NCBI RefSeq assembly: GCF_000764305.2
Contig: NW_025944942.1
Span: 1-64,000 of the forward strand
Length of the DNA: 64,000 nt
Direction of reading: 5' to 3'
Source of the DNA: Hyalella azteca
Taxonomy: Eukaryota > Arthropoda > Malacostraca > Amphipoda > Hyalellidae
The translations under genes and the position numbers were made by a program. The notes under the pieces were generated by a model, which was not told the DNA's origin, did not search any database, and was given only the letters and a program-made list of their open reading frames with translations. The stretch's first letter is position 1; each line of letters begins with the position of its first letter. This document shows, one piece after another, positions 26,952 through 36,339 of this stretch.

Positions 26952-28146
26952 ATAGGGCAACATGGGGCAGCGCCCCCCCCCATTTTTAAACTAAATTTTT
27001 GACGAAGTTTTAATTGATACAAGGTGGTTCTTTGTTTTGTTTAAAGGTACAACTATTGAGGAATGTATGATGTGAATTAGACGCCTATAGAGTTATTCAA
27101 TTTTTAATGAAACACTATTTTGTAAAAAGTGTCAAAATGGGCCCATTGCCCCACCCCTGCGGCAATGGGCCCATGGGCTTGAGGCAAGGCGCCCACCCAT
27201 GGTTCCTTTAAAACAATTGTATATTTTGCGTTACATTTCAATACTTTACAGTTAAAAATAAGAAAAATGTAATAAAAATATGACATTCATTCATTTATTA
27301 ACAACTCAAAAAATCATATCCTTAACTTGAAAAAATATACTCTTGGCTTAAAAAATATATCCCTGACGTGAATAAAAATATTTCATTGACATAAAAATAT
27401 ATATCATTGGCTTGAAAAATATATCCTTGCGATAAAAAATTCGTCTATGACATGAAAAAATGTATCCGTGACTAGAAAAAATATATTTAGTTGATCAGAA
27501 AAAACTTCGTTCCAGTTTCGTCCATAATCCAGATATTATGTGCAGAGAATTCGTACATAATCGTGATTTCAGCCAACACCATAAAACTCATCAACTTTTG
27601 GCTCATTGGTGTTGGCTGAAATCAACTTTTGGCAAGGTATGAGTCAATAACTCAATATAAGGGGTCATAAATACGCATAACTAAAAACTAAACCTGCTGC
27701 CTTGAGGCGGCAAATAAAAAAATCATGCAATATGAAGTGTAATTTGTAATTCAAAAAGCTAGTCATAGTTTTATAAAAGTCATTGAGACAAATCTAATGA
27801 TGTATAACACAAGACTTCACCATGGGCGCTTTGCCCCGTGATACGCGGGGGCCCGTTGCCCCACTAGGTACCATTTCAATTTATTTCACAGTAATTTCAA
27901 AAGCTTCATTTACAGTAATCGAAAATGGTTTTATTTAACAGCAAAAAAATTTTTATCTGGGCTAAAACAGTTATTCACGAATAACTTAATAAGGCAAACA
28001 CTTAGCAAAACATAAATCCGTACACTTCATCCTAGTGAGACTGTCGACCGGCGGTAGAGAACACGGACCAATATCTGCCATACTTAGCGAGAAACCCGCT
28101 ATGGGCCCATGACCCGCAGTGGGCTCGCTGCCCCATGTTACCCTAT
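26952..28146. mobile_element. Non-autonomous DNA transposon, ~1.2 kb, TIR ATAGGG(C/T)AACATGGGGCAGCG
   Basis: The left end 'atagggcaacatggggcagc' matches the reverse complement of the right end ('gctgccccatgttaccctat') with one mismatch, giving terminal inverted repeats of about 21 bp. TA at both ends would fit a TA target site. The interior has no transposase-like ORF. It contains a 12-bp hairpin GGGCCCATTGCC/GGCAATGGGCCC at about 27137-27170, a degenerate ~28-bp tandem repeat ('cttgaaaaatatatcc'-like) at 27303-27490, and a perfect 18-bp stem at 27564-27581 / 27607-27624. It lies in the first Dscam intron. The superfamily is not certain. Confidence 0.7.
27564..27624. repeat. Perfect 18-bp hairpin inside the 1.2-kb element
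   Basis: TGATTTCAGCCAACACCA at 27564-27581 pairs exactly with TGGTGTTGGCTGAAATCA at 27607-27624 across a 25-base loop. The loop's 'atcaacttttggc' motif recurs directly after the right arm, which suggests a small insertion with its own flanking duplication. Role unknown. Confidence 0.8.
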
Positions 28147-28536
28147 AGGTCGGATAAATCTCGATTAGGTTTGTTTACTTATTTTATGAAGCTCTGTTCT
28201 TGAGTGATCGAATTTGGTCAGCCTAAAATTCAGTAATTTTTTACGAAATAATTTTTAGCCCGGGCGTAGTCTCATTTACCAATTGATCATTTACTAGTTT
28301 CATTATATCGTACTGAAACTTTTGCTGAAAATGCAGTTAAAGTATTTTTATCGACGTTATTATTTTTCGTTTTGAGTGTTTTCCCCTTGATTAGTTACTA
28401 CACCTACATCATTCACACTTTGCAAATAATGTGTTATGGAATACGAAGTAATTAATTTAATTATTTATATGAACTAACAAAAAATAGAAGACAGTATTCC
28501 ACAATTCAAAAATAAACGCTTTTCCTTCTTATTTAG

Positions 28537-28587
28537 AGAATAAAGCTGACCCAAATAACTCAAGTTCAGTAGAAGCGCCGCGGACGA
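28537..28587 (+). CDS. Dscam: Dscam candidate 51-nt cassette exon (N-terminal linker)
   Basis: An excellent acceptor ('cttttccttcttatttag') ends at 28536. The frame entered in phase 1 from the signal exon reads KNKADPNNSSSVEAPRT and reaches a donor-like GTAATG at 28588, leaving one base. The exon is 51 nt and phase-symmetric (1-1), so including or skipping it keeps the frame into the exon at 31597. The encoded Asn/Ser/Pro-rich linker suits the region just after a signal peptide. The donor is weak (A at -1), and the frame stays open to 28717, so a longer exon is possible. Skipping is equally consistent with the flanking phases. Confidence 0.4.
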
Positions 28588-31500
28588 GTAATGCTGTAGT
28601 GCCCGAGGTCACCGACGGAATGAGGCAATTATTGGCCAGATTCCCTTTATATAGGCGATGGCTGCGGGGCCTCGAGATCTCAAACCAAGTGTGCCTTCTT
28701 TCATTTTACGTTCATTAAGTGATGATCATAATGTAGTTAAAAATTTTAAATGATAAACTTTTCGTGTTCTGATTGAAAAGTAAACTAAAATCCGCTATCC
28801 ATATATATGTGAGCTGAAATAATTTAATGAGATATACTTATGTTTTCCATGATTTTCCAATGTCCCGGAAACAATTCATCACACAGCTTGCCGGTTGGTT
28901 CATTACTTGCTTGTGACATTGAGCTACTTTAAAAAAGACTGATTTTAAAATAAAATATACTTGAATGTCTTCCACTATCATTATGGCAATTATAAAAAAG
29001 TTTATTGAACAGGAATAATTGAAAATCACAGTTTCGATAAGTTTTCAAAAAATTGATTGATTTTTCGTTTTTGGTAAGCAAAACTTTTAACAAGATGCAT
29101 ATAAGAACAAATTATCGTATAGAAGTTCAGCTACATTTGTTTTCCGACATCATTACTATCGATAGAGCATTCAACGCTCCAAAATATGCAAATGGTTTTT
29201 TTCAGGGATAGGTACATTGAGAATTAAAATACTGTACAAAAAATTGCTGGAGGACTTGAATTTGATAAGTCAATTGACTTCTTTAATGGAAATTAATTCA
29301 GTATCAATCTCGATACTCCAATCCAGTACTCCAGTATCAATCGATACTATCGATCCAGTATCGATACTCCAGTATCAATCTCCTCTCAGCAATTTTGATT
29401 TTTTAAAGTGGTTTCTATAAATTTTTCAGTTGGCCTGGCTGATTGCAGAGTGTAGGAAACCAATAAAAATTGCAGGCTGGAATAAGCTGCTGAATTTATG
29501 CTCAATTTTCAAGTTCATACTTATAACTGAATTTTGAGAACTGAACTGATATGTTCAGATTTAGAGATTTCAATTTTAAATTTGTTTCCAAGAAGAAGAC
29601 TAAAATCTATTTTCATGAATCTATTTACACACGGCAAAACCAAAAGAAAAGGAATGATAAGAAGTTTTGAAGAAGGAGAGAAGGTTAAAATCATAAAGAA
29701 GTTTATGATTATGTCCGCAATAATAAGCTTATGTGTTAATTTGATATATTGAGAAAATGACGATCGTGAATAGCATCGTCCATGCTCGTTGATATCGTGA
29801 AAAACATCATATCATTCCTTATATACCTCTTTTATATCCAGGACGAATTGAAGCCTTTTTTCCAATGAATTCAATTGTGTCCTTGTACATACATATTGTA
29901 TGAGGCTTAACACTTCCTTGCAGTGTTTTCTTCATGCAAAGTCATCAAAGTTCTATTGTAGACATTTTCACGGAGAGGCTCTTGGATTTACTGCTGCTTT
30001 CGTCGTGTTTCCAAATGCCCTCATGCCTACAAAGACGTCCAATGACTTCATTTTCTTGACGGTCTTCACGCCTGTAAAGTGTTTCATTTCTTAGTGCCAT
30101 TTGAATACAAATTTTGGTTTAAGCCTCCCTAGTTAAGTATTCTCGCTTCTTTCTTAAGCGCCAAGTTCAAGGAGTCCATACATACGTAAGTTCAAGCGGC
30201 GGCTTGAAGTTCATTTTCATGGCGTCATGGTTGGTGTGATTTTGCCCACGAAAGTCTGCATTCAAGTGATAGGAAGGGAATTAATTGTAATTGTTTAATT
30301 AATATACGTAGAATTACAACTCACACAAACACGATGTTTCAGCTGAACACTTGAGTAATATAGGGAGGTCGGAAAAAATCTCTCACTCGAAGTCTCTTTC
30401 TGGAACAGAAAATTATGTTTTGTTATTTTGGGTTTGGTCACGAAGCCATTTTACGTCCTCCCAATTAACTGCTTTTCACTTAGTCGCTCAAACAACATGC
30501 TACAGCCTTTTATGATTTTGCTTAATTTCTAGTTGTACTTTGTTGCAGTGAAATCATCTTAGCACAAAAAGTAGATTTTGTAACATAAGCGCAATTTATT
30601 GAATGCTCAAAAACAAGAGTCAAAATTCGGAAAATTGAGCGTTTGTACTTCTCAGACTCGTGGTTATTATCTTAGGTTATCGATTTGGTGAAATTTGTAG
30701 TTTTTCAATACATGGGTTTAAAAATGACGAAAAATTGTACAAAACAATATTTGATACATGAATATATAGATCTATCTGAGTTTAAATTTGAGAGATGATT
30801 CGTTTTATAACGTATATATATGCCCGGAAGATCGTGAGACGTTCATAGACGACGCTTTCTGAATAGTCAATCTTTCCAAGGATTAGCAATGATATTTTTC
30901 TTAATTTACAACTATAATGACGTTGATTGCATAAGATTATTAATGTTGCTAATTATCATCGTCATTTCAATGAGTCATTAACCGTGAAAAATGGTGGAAG
31001 AAATCTCAAATAATATTTTAACATGTTTAGATTTGGGTTAATTGTAATAACATTAAGCAATATGCCTAAAAACAATGCAGTTAGCAATTGTTCCGCAAAT
31101 GAGTCTTAGACTACAAATATTTCACGAATTTATGCCAACGACGCTCAAGGAACCAGTTTTATATTAATATGGGCCTTTATCTTCTTGAACCTCTAGCTAT
31201 AAAATAATTGTAATTCTATAAGGGGGGGGGGGTGATCTACTTGTGATCTATTCGATGGAGGAGGGAAGTGATGGGTGTCACTATTCACGATATTAGTTTC
31301 CTTCGATATAAGATTTATTAGCGCATTGTGTTCGTGCGGCCATTTAATTAAACGACATCATAAAATTAGCATTTAATAAAGAATTTTTATCAAATTTCTA
31401 TTTAGCGATATTTAATCAACATAAATTACCCCTAAAGTAACGTATTACATAAGACCGCATTGAAAGTACAGCCTTCACTTCAAAGTATATAAGCGCTGAT

Positions 31501-31596
31501 AGTAAGTTAATTTTGAACTTAATGATAATTAATGGCATGGTTTTGTTAGTCCTACTCAATACCATCTCTCGCTCACCCTGCGTCCTCTCCTTTCAG
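28588..31596 (+). other. Dscam intron sequence, no other gene seen
   Basis: AT-rich. It contains a small cluster of 'cagtatcaatc' / 'gatactcc' repeats at about 29298-29372 and an 11-base G run at 31222-31232. ORFs at 29217-29420, 29534-29752 and 29900-30094 show no domain. The acceptor at the right end is 'cctctcctttcag'. Confidence 0.5.
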
Positions 31597-32342
31597 CGGC
31601 CTCACCGTCTGGAGAGTCTGAGGGCGTCACAGGAACGTACGGCTCCTCACCGGCTTCTGCGGTTGATTTGTGCAGCTCAGTAACTCCCGTTGGTTCACTG
31701 TGTACATTCAGAGATGCTCTAAAAAATTACAACAAGACGGGGGAAAATAAAAATTCTGTCGAGTTATTGTTTCTTCACCAGAAAGCTGATCGTAGCTATC
31801 GACATAGGCGTAACGAACATATCACGACACCAGTTCATATGAAAGACCGTAATAAAAGAGACAGAAATAAGCACATGGAAACAAGATCAAATCAAGCTCA
31901 TCAGTCGGATACATATTCAAATGGGACAATGCCAGTTCATGGAAACAACAAGCAACTTTATAAACAGTCCAACAATCACGCATACCAACCGCTGCCGTGG
32001 ACCATTGAGCTTGGCGAACCCAACCAAGGAAACTTGCGCCACGAACACAAATTTTTTGATAATGATCATTCTTCTTATTCATATGGACACCATTCGTCAA
32101 GCTCGCCGGGAGTTCAAGACGACGCAGATGACGGATTCAATCAGCATTTCCACTCACCTGAGAGATACTTTGATGAAAGAGATAAATTCGCCTACAGAGT
32201 TGAGGACGTCAGCTGGCTAGTTGAACCACCGCGTCAGCTTGTCTTCAGCAATTCATCTGGAGCCAAACTGGATTGCGTTGTTAGCAGCGCCCAACCTGTC
32301 ACCATCGACTGGGCCTTCGAAGATGGGCGTCCCCTAATTCAG
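31597..32342 (+). CDS. Dscam: Dscam exon: ~200-residue N-terminal extension plus first half of Ig1
   Basis: The exon starts after a strong acceptor at 31596 in phase 1 and ends at a donor GTAGCA (32343) in phase 0. The first ~200 codons encode a low-complexity extension rich in His, Asn, Ser, Asp and Arg, with a basic RHRR at 31800-31811 that fits a furin-type site. Ig1 follows, with SWLVEPPRQLVFSNSSGAKL, the B-strand Cys at 32274 and the C-strand Trp at 32310 (TIDWAFEDGRPLIQ). This aligns well with insect Dscam1 Ig1, where 'FSNSTGAEIEC' occupies the same place. Known Dscam proteins have only a short linker between the signal peptide and Ig1, so the extension is odd. It remains open and in phase, so I take it as coding. 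Confidence 0.85.
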
Positions 32343-32664
32343 GTAGCACTCTATATTAGATGTGAGATTCCGTATTCATATCTTCCATGTTAAAATTCTA
32401 ACTGAGGATGTATGACTGATGATGATAACCTCGAATAACCTCAATAATATTTGTTCAGTAAGCTGTGTGCAGTTATGTGATCTGTAGATTTGTGATAAAG
32501 TGACAAAAAGAATTTGCCATTCGCTTTTCTTCCCATTTGCACTTCTATACACTAATTTATTTGATTATTCGATTCCATTGGGTTTTAAATAGGGTGTCAA
32601 TTCCAATGTTTGCTTCATAAAAATGATCGAGCTTGAAATATTCCCCAGTCTATTGTTGTCGCAG

Positions 32665-33531
32665 GTTCCAGGAATGCTCTAAGTGTCCAGGATTGGCAGT
32701 CTAGTGTTACCTCAGATTCCTGAGCTGCTATCAGTGTCAGGTAACGGTAGTCTGGTGTTGCTATAGGTTTCTGGGCTGCTCTCAGTGTCCAGGAACGGCA
32801 ATCTGTTGTTGCCGCAGGTTCCTGGGCTACTCTCAGTGCCCGGCAACGGCTGTCTGGTGATGCCACAGGTTCCTGGGCTGCTCTCAGTGTCCGGTAACGG
32901 CTGTCTGGTGATGCCACAGGTTCCTGGGCTGCTCTTAGTGTCCGGTAACTACAGTCTTTTGTTGCCAAAGGTTCCTGGGCTGCTCTCAGTGTTCATTAAG
33001 GGCAGTCTGGTGTTGTTGCAGGATCCTGGGCTGCTCTCAGCGTCCGGTAACGGCAGTCTTTGGTTGCCGCAGGTTCCTGGGCTGCTCTCAGTGTCCGGTA
33101 ACGGCAGTCTGGTGTTGTTGCAGGATCCTGGGCTGCTCTCAGCGTCCAGTAACTGCAGTCTTTGGTTGCCGCAGGTTCCTGGGCTACTCTCAGTGTCCGG
33201 TAACGGCAGTCTGATGTTGTTGCAGGATCCTGGGCTGCTCTCAGCGTCCAGTAACTGCAGTCTTTGGTTGCCGCAGGTTCCTGGGCTACTCTCAGTGTCC
33301 TGTAACGGCAGTCTGGTGTTCTTGCAGGATCCTGGGCTGCTCTCAGCGTCCAGTAACGGCAGTCTGGTGTTGCCGCAGGTTCCTGGGCTGCTCTCAGTGT
33401 CCGGTAACGGCAGTCTGGTGTTGCCGCAGGTTCCTGGGCTGCTCTCAGTGTCCGGTAACGGCAGTCTGGTGTTGCCGCAGGTTCCTGGGCTGCCCTCAGT
33501 GTCCGGTAATGGCTGTCTTTTGTTGCCGCAG
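32665..33531 (+). repeat. 51-bp tandem repeat of the Ig1b acceptor and exon start, 17 units without indels
   Basis: Units start at 32665 and every 51 bp after it, up to the true exon start at 33532. Each ends in an AG acceptor (variants gccgcag, ttgttgcag, atgccacag, gctatag, gccaaag) and begins like the exon: GTTCCTGGGCTGCTCTCAGT, then GTCCGGTAACGGCAGTCTGG. From 33022 units starting GATCC alternate with units starting GTTCC, giving a 102-bp higher-order repeat. Units 1 and 2 contain in-frame stops (TAA, TAG). Units 3-17 are open in the Dscam frame with consensus VPGLLSVSGNGSLVLPQ. The opposite strand is also largely open, so openness alone does not prove coding. Confidence 0.95.
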
Positions 33532-33688
33532 GTTCCTGGGCTGCTCTCAGTGTCCGGTAACGGCAGTCTGGTGTGGCCGCCGTTCGCTGGCCGCCGCTAT
33601 ACCGCCGCTGTGCACGCCGCCACCTACGCCTGCCTCGTGACCGCAACTGGCGGGCGTCTCAGGTCTCGCCCTGTCGCCGTCACTGCAG
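33532..33688 (+). CDS. Dscam: Dscam exon: second half of Ig1
   Basis: Entered in phase 0 after 'tgttgccgcag' and left in phase 1 at donor GTCTGT (33689). It encodes VPGLLSVSGNGSLVWPPFAG, then a stretch with VHAATYACLVTATGG containing the F-strand YxC, and ends RSRPVAVTA. The order 'VPGL..(S)xGxLV.PPF....Y...VH...YAC' is that of insect Dscam1 Ig1. Its first 51 bases are the last unit of the upstream 17-unit ladder, so any upstream acceptor in units 3-17 would extend it in frame by multiples of 17 residues. Canonical Ig1 length fits only the last acceptor. Confidence 0.9.
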
Positions 33689-33936
33689 GTCTGTTGTATT
33701 ACATCTCGTAATCAATTGCTGCCGATCCCTCTGTTCTGACTGATTATTAGTTCGAATGATAAACGCCTTAAAATCGTTCATCACAATTAGTCAAAACGAT
33801 TCGGTTAAGAGACCTATTCGCCATTTAAAAAATGTTAAAAGTAATTTGGCATAGAGAATGAAGCAAATTCATGGGCTTTAGTTTTAGTCGCATTCACTAC
33901 AAAGTAAAGGGGATTATAATATCATGTTCTATTCAG

Positions 33937-34098
33937 TGGTTGACGTGACGTACGAAGCACGCGTACGTGACCAGCACGTGATGGCAGGCAACGTAGCCGT
34001 GCTGACGTGTGAGCTGCCGTCCTACGTCAAAGATTACGTCACCGTCACGTCCTGGATGCGTGACGACGCCTTCAACATCTTCCCGTCACTCAGGGGCG
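33937..34098 (+). CDS. Dscam: Dscam exon: first half of Ig2 (homologue of the variable exon 4 position)
   Basis: Acceptor 'tctattcag' at 33928-33936, donor GTGAGT at 34099, phases 1 in and 1 out. It encodes VVDVTYEARVRDQHVMAGNV, then AVLTCELPSYVKDYVTVTSW (Cys and Trp present), ending DDAFNIFPSLRG. Both boundaries coincide with those of insect Dscam1 exon 4, which begins 'VVAQYYEADVNKEHV' and stops just before 'DGKY'. In hypervariable Dscam1 that exon is an array of alternatives; here only one copy is seen between Ig1b and Ig2b. Its last 25 bases and donor are repeated downstream in a 63-bp array, but those copies lack an acceptor. Confidence 0.92.
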
Positions 34099-35072
34099 GT
34101 GAGTACAGCACCATATTTACGTCACCTTAACGCGGCAACATCTTCCCGTCACTCAGGGGCGGTGAGTACAGCACCATATTTACGTCACCTTAACGCGGCA
34201 ACATCTTCCCGTCACTCAGGGGCGGTGAGTACAGCACCATATTTACGTCGTACTGTTCTGGTATATTTTCCCGCGAGCGCGACCCTGACAGCTATCTGAC
34301 AGCTTTCGACAGCTTTCGACCCTATAGTGTTTTTTTTCCCCGGAAACTAACTTTTCGAACCTAAAATCTGACAGGTTTGACAGCTTTCGACCCTAAGAAC
34401 CCGAAAGGTCCCTAGAAAACGAACCTAAAAACGAACCTATTTGGTATCTTTTCCCCGGAAGAAAAACGACCCTATTTTAAGATAATCCCACAATTTTAAA
34501 GATAGAAACCTAAAATTTTAAAGATAATCTTACAGTGACCTCAAGGTTAGGTTAGGTTAGGTCTGGTTCCATTATCTTTAAAAAAGATAAAAAAAACTTT
34601 ACCTGACTGGACCTAACCTTGAGGACTCTCACCAATTAAAGATAATCGAAAATTATATTAGACGTGTTTTACCGTTTTTTAAGATAATCATTATCTTAGA
34701 AGTTATAGCCACCTGTCAGATTTCTGGTTGCAACCGGTCGACCCTACAGCTTTGGTTTATTATACCATTTTTCCCTTTATAAAAATACCAGAAACGAACC
34801 TATAATACCAGCGACACAAAAACTACGCATTAACGCGGCAACATCTTCCCGTCACTCAGGGGCGGTGAGTACAGCACCATATTTACGTCACCTTAACGCG
34901 GCAACATCTTCCCGTCACTCAGGGGCGGTGAGTACAGCACCATATTTACGTCACCTTAACGCGGCAACATCTTCCCGTCACTCAGGGGCGGTGAGTACAG
35001 CACCATATTTACGTCACCTTAACGCGGCAACATCTTCCCGTCACTCAGGGGCGGTGAGTACAGCACCATATA
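34074..35072 (+). repeat. 63-bp tandem array carrying the Ig2a donor, 3 + 4 copies
   Basis: Units start at 34074 (the real exon end), 34137, 34200, then after an insertion at 34840, 34903, 34966 and 35029. Each repeats AACATCTTCCCGTCACTCAG, GGGCG, then the donor GTGAGTACAG and 'caccatatttacgtcacctt'. There are seven identical-looking donors (34099, 34162, 34225, 34865, 34928, 34991, 35054). In the Ig2 frame the unit reads GGEYSTIFTSP and then stops (TAA at 34128), so any downstream donor would truncate the protein after a partial Ig2. The near-identity of units suggests recent expansion or homogenisation. Confidence 0.95.
34250..34830. mobile_element. ~580-bp insertion splitting the 63-bp array; contains TTAGG runs
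   Basis: The array is interrupted after 'atttacgtc' (34249) and resumes at 'taacgcggc' (34831). The insert has partly inverted ends (left 'ttctggtatattttccc', right 'gggaaa..taccagaa' in reverse complement), repeated 'gacagctttcgaccct', several 'aaagata'-type repeats and an internal inverted pair 'cctcaaggttaggt' / 'acctaaccttgagg'. Three TTAGG units lie at about 34546-34562. Probably a small non-autonomous DNA element. No ORF of note. Confidence 0.65.
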
Positions 35073-35251
35073 TATATATAGATTCGAATCAACAAGATAT
35101 ACTTAGGTGAAGTGAATTATAATTCATAATGTTTCAATTGAGAAAACTTTTACATGCGGATATCAATATTTATTGAATAAAACAGCATCATTTCTAATCA
35201 AGATCCTTTCATCGGTTCCAACTGCAACGAGTTGCATTTCTTAATAATTAT
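35073..35251 (+). other. Intron sequence
   Basis: A short (TA)n run at the end of the 63-bp array, then AT-rich intron up to the inverted-repeat element. Nothing else seen. Confidence 0.5.
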
Positions 35252-36335
35252 GGGGAGCATGTAGGCAAAAATTTTGGATATCGGCTTTTCCGGTTTTTAA
35301 TCTACTCCTAAAGCTGACATTCTGCTCTATCCAACGGTACCATTACCATCTCTGTACGTCCATTTTTAGATTCACGACACTTCATGAAAGGGGGGCGGGT
35401 GGGGGAGTTCTTTAAGTAATTAGATAGGAACGAATTAGCTGCTGAGCTATTAAAATATAGTGTCTATTTGAGTTGTGCTGCAGTTACGTGTTTAGTCTCT
35501 TCTTAAAGCTGACATTCTGAGCTATCCAACGGTATCATTACCTTCTCTGTACGTGAATTTTGACTTACACCACACTTCATGAAAGTGGGCAGGGGGGGGA
35601 GTTCCTTCAGTAATTACCATTGAGGGAAATTCGCTGCCTAGCACTACAAATACAGTGTTTTTAGAAAGTGTAAGCCAGTGTGCCTCCGGGCGTCGTACGG
35701 GGACGTGTGCATGTAGTCGCTCCCACCATCCTTGATTGGAATCAAGCTCCAGAAATGTTTACTTTGGTATCTATGCTACATTGACCGCCGATTGCGGTGC
35801 ACCCGGGACTTTGTCGCGTCCTCCTGAACATTCCCACTTAATGTCACGACAAACTTTATAACTCCTAGAGTTTTGGAGCTACAGCGATGAGGCATATACC
35901 ATTCGATTCGCAATTAAAATATCTAGCGATTCTCGAACAATTTTTTTCCGTTTTCATTTTAGTTTAGAAAATATTCCGAAAAAAAGAGGGAAAAACTAAA
36001 AAATTTGTTGAAAAATCGAAAAATTTCAGAAAAATCATCATAACAAGAGAACCAAGGAAAAAATTGAAAAAGTGCTTCGAGAATCGCTAGGTATGGTTTT
36101 TACGCATCGAATGATACGTGTCTCGATGTTGTAGCATAAAATTTGCAACAGTCATAAATTTTTTTAGAGTATCCCCTTTTTTGCCGTTTTCTATGAATTT
36201 CACGTTTTCTTTCACTTTTTTCAAAAAATTCACATGAACAAAATAGTAATCATTTTTCATTTTACATATGCGTACCAAGTTTGGAGATGATTCTACCATA
36301 TATATAGAAAATAGATTTTTGCCTACATGCTCCCC
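35252..36335. mobile_element. Inverted-repeat element, family B, copy 1 (1084 bp, TTAT target duplication)
   Basis: Ends GGGGAGCATGTAGGCAAAAA and, in reverse complement, the same sequence at 36315-36335, flanked by TTAT on both sides (35248-35251 and 36336-36339). The interior has 'cggcttttccggttttt', a duplicated block 'gctgacattct...tatccaacggta' (at about 35313 and 35507), a 'cgattcgcaa' segment and 'gatacgtgtctcgatgttgt'. These segments recur in the same order in copies at 62899-63777 and in part at 60118-60641. There is no transposase ORF, so it is probably non-autonomous. Confidence 0.8.
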
Positions 36336-36339
36336 TTAT

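Noticed and set aside
32615..33646. Long minus-strand ORFs (117 and 216 codons, repeats of TLRAAQEPAATPDCRYR)
   Set aside because: They are the complement of the 51-bp ladder, whose period is a multiple of three; openness follows from the repeat and no minus-strand splice or start signals support them.
34009..35110. ORFs over the 63-bp array reading STAPYLRHLNAATSSRHSGA
   Set aside because: This frame is not the Ig2 frame; the Ig2 frame stops at 34128. The repeat period explains the open frame.
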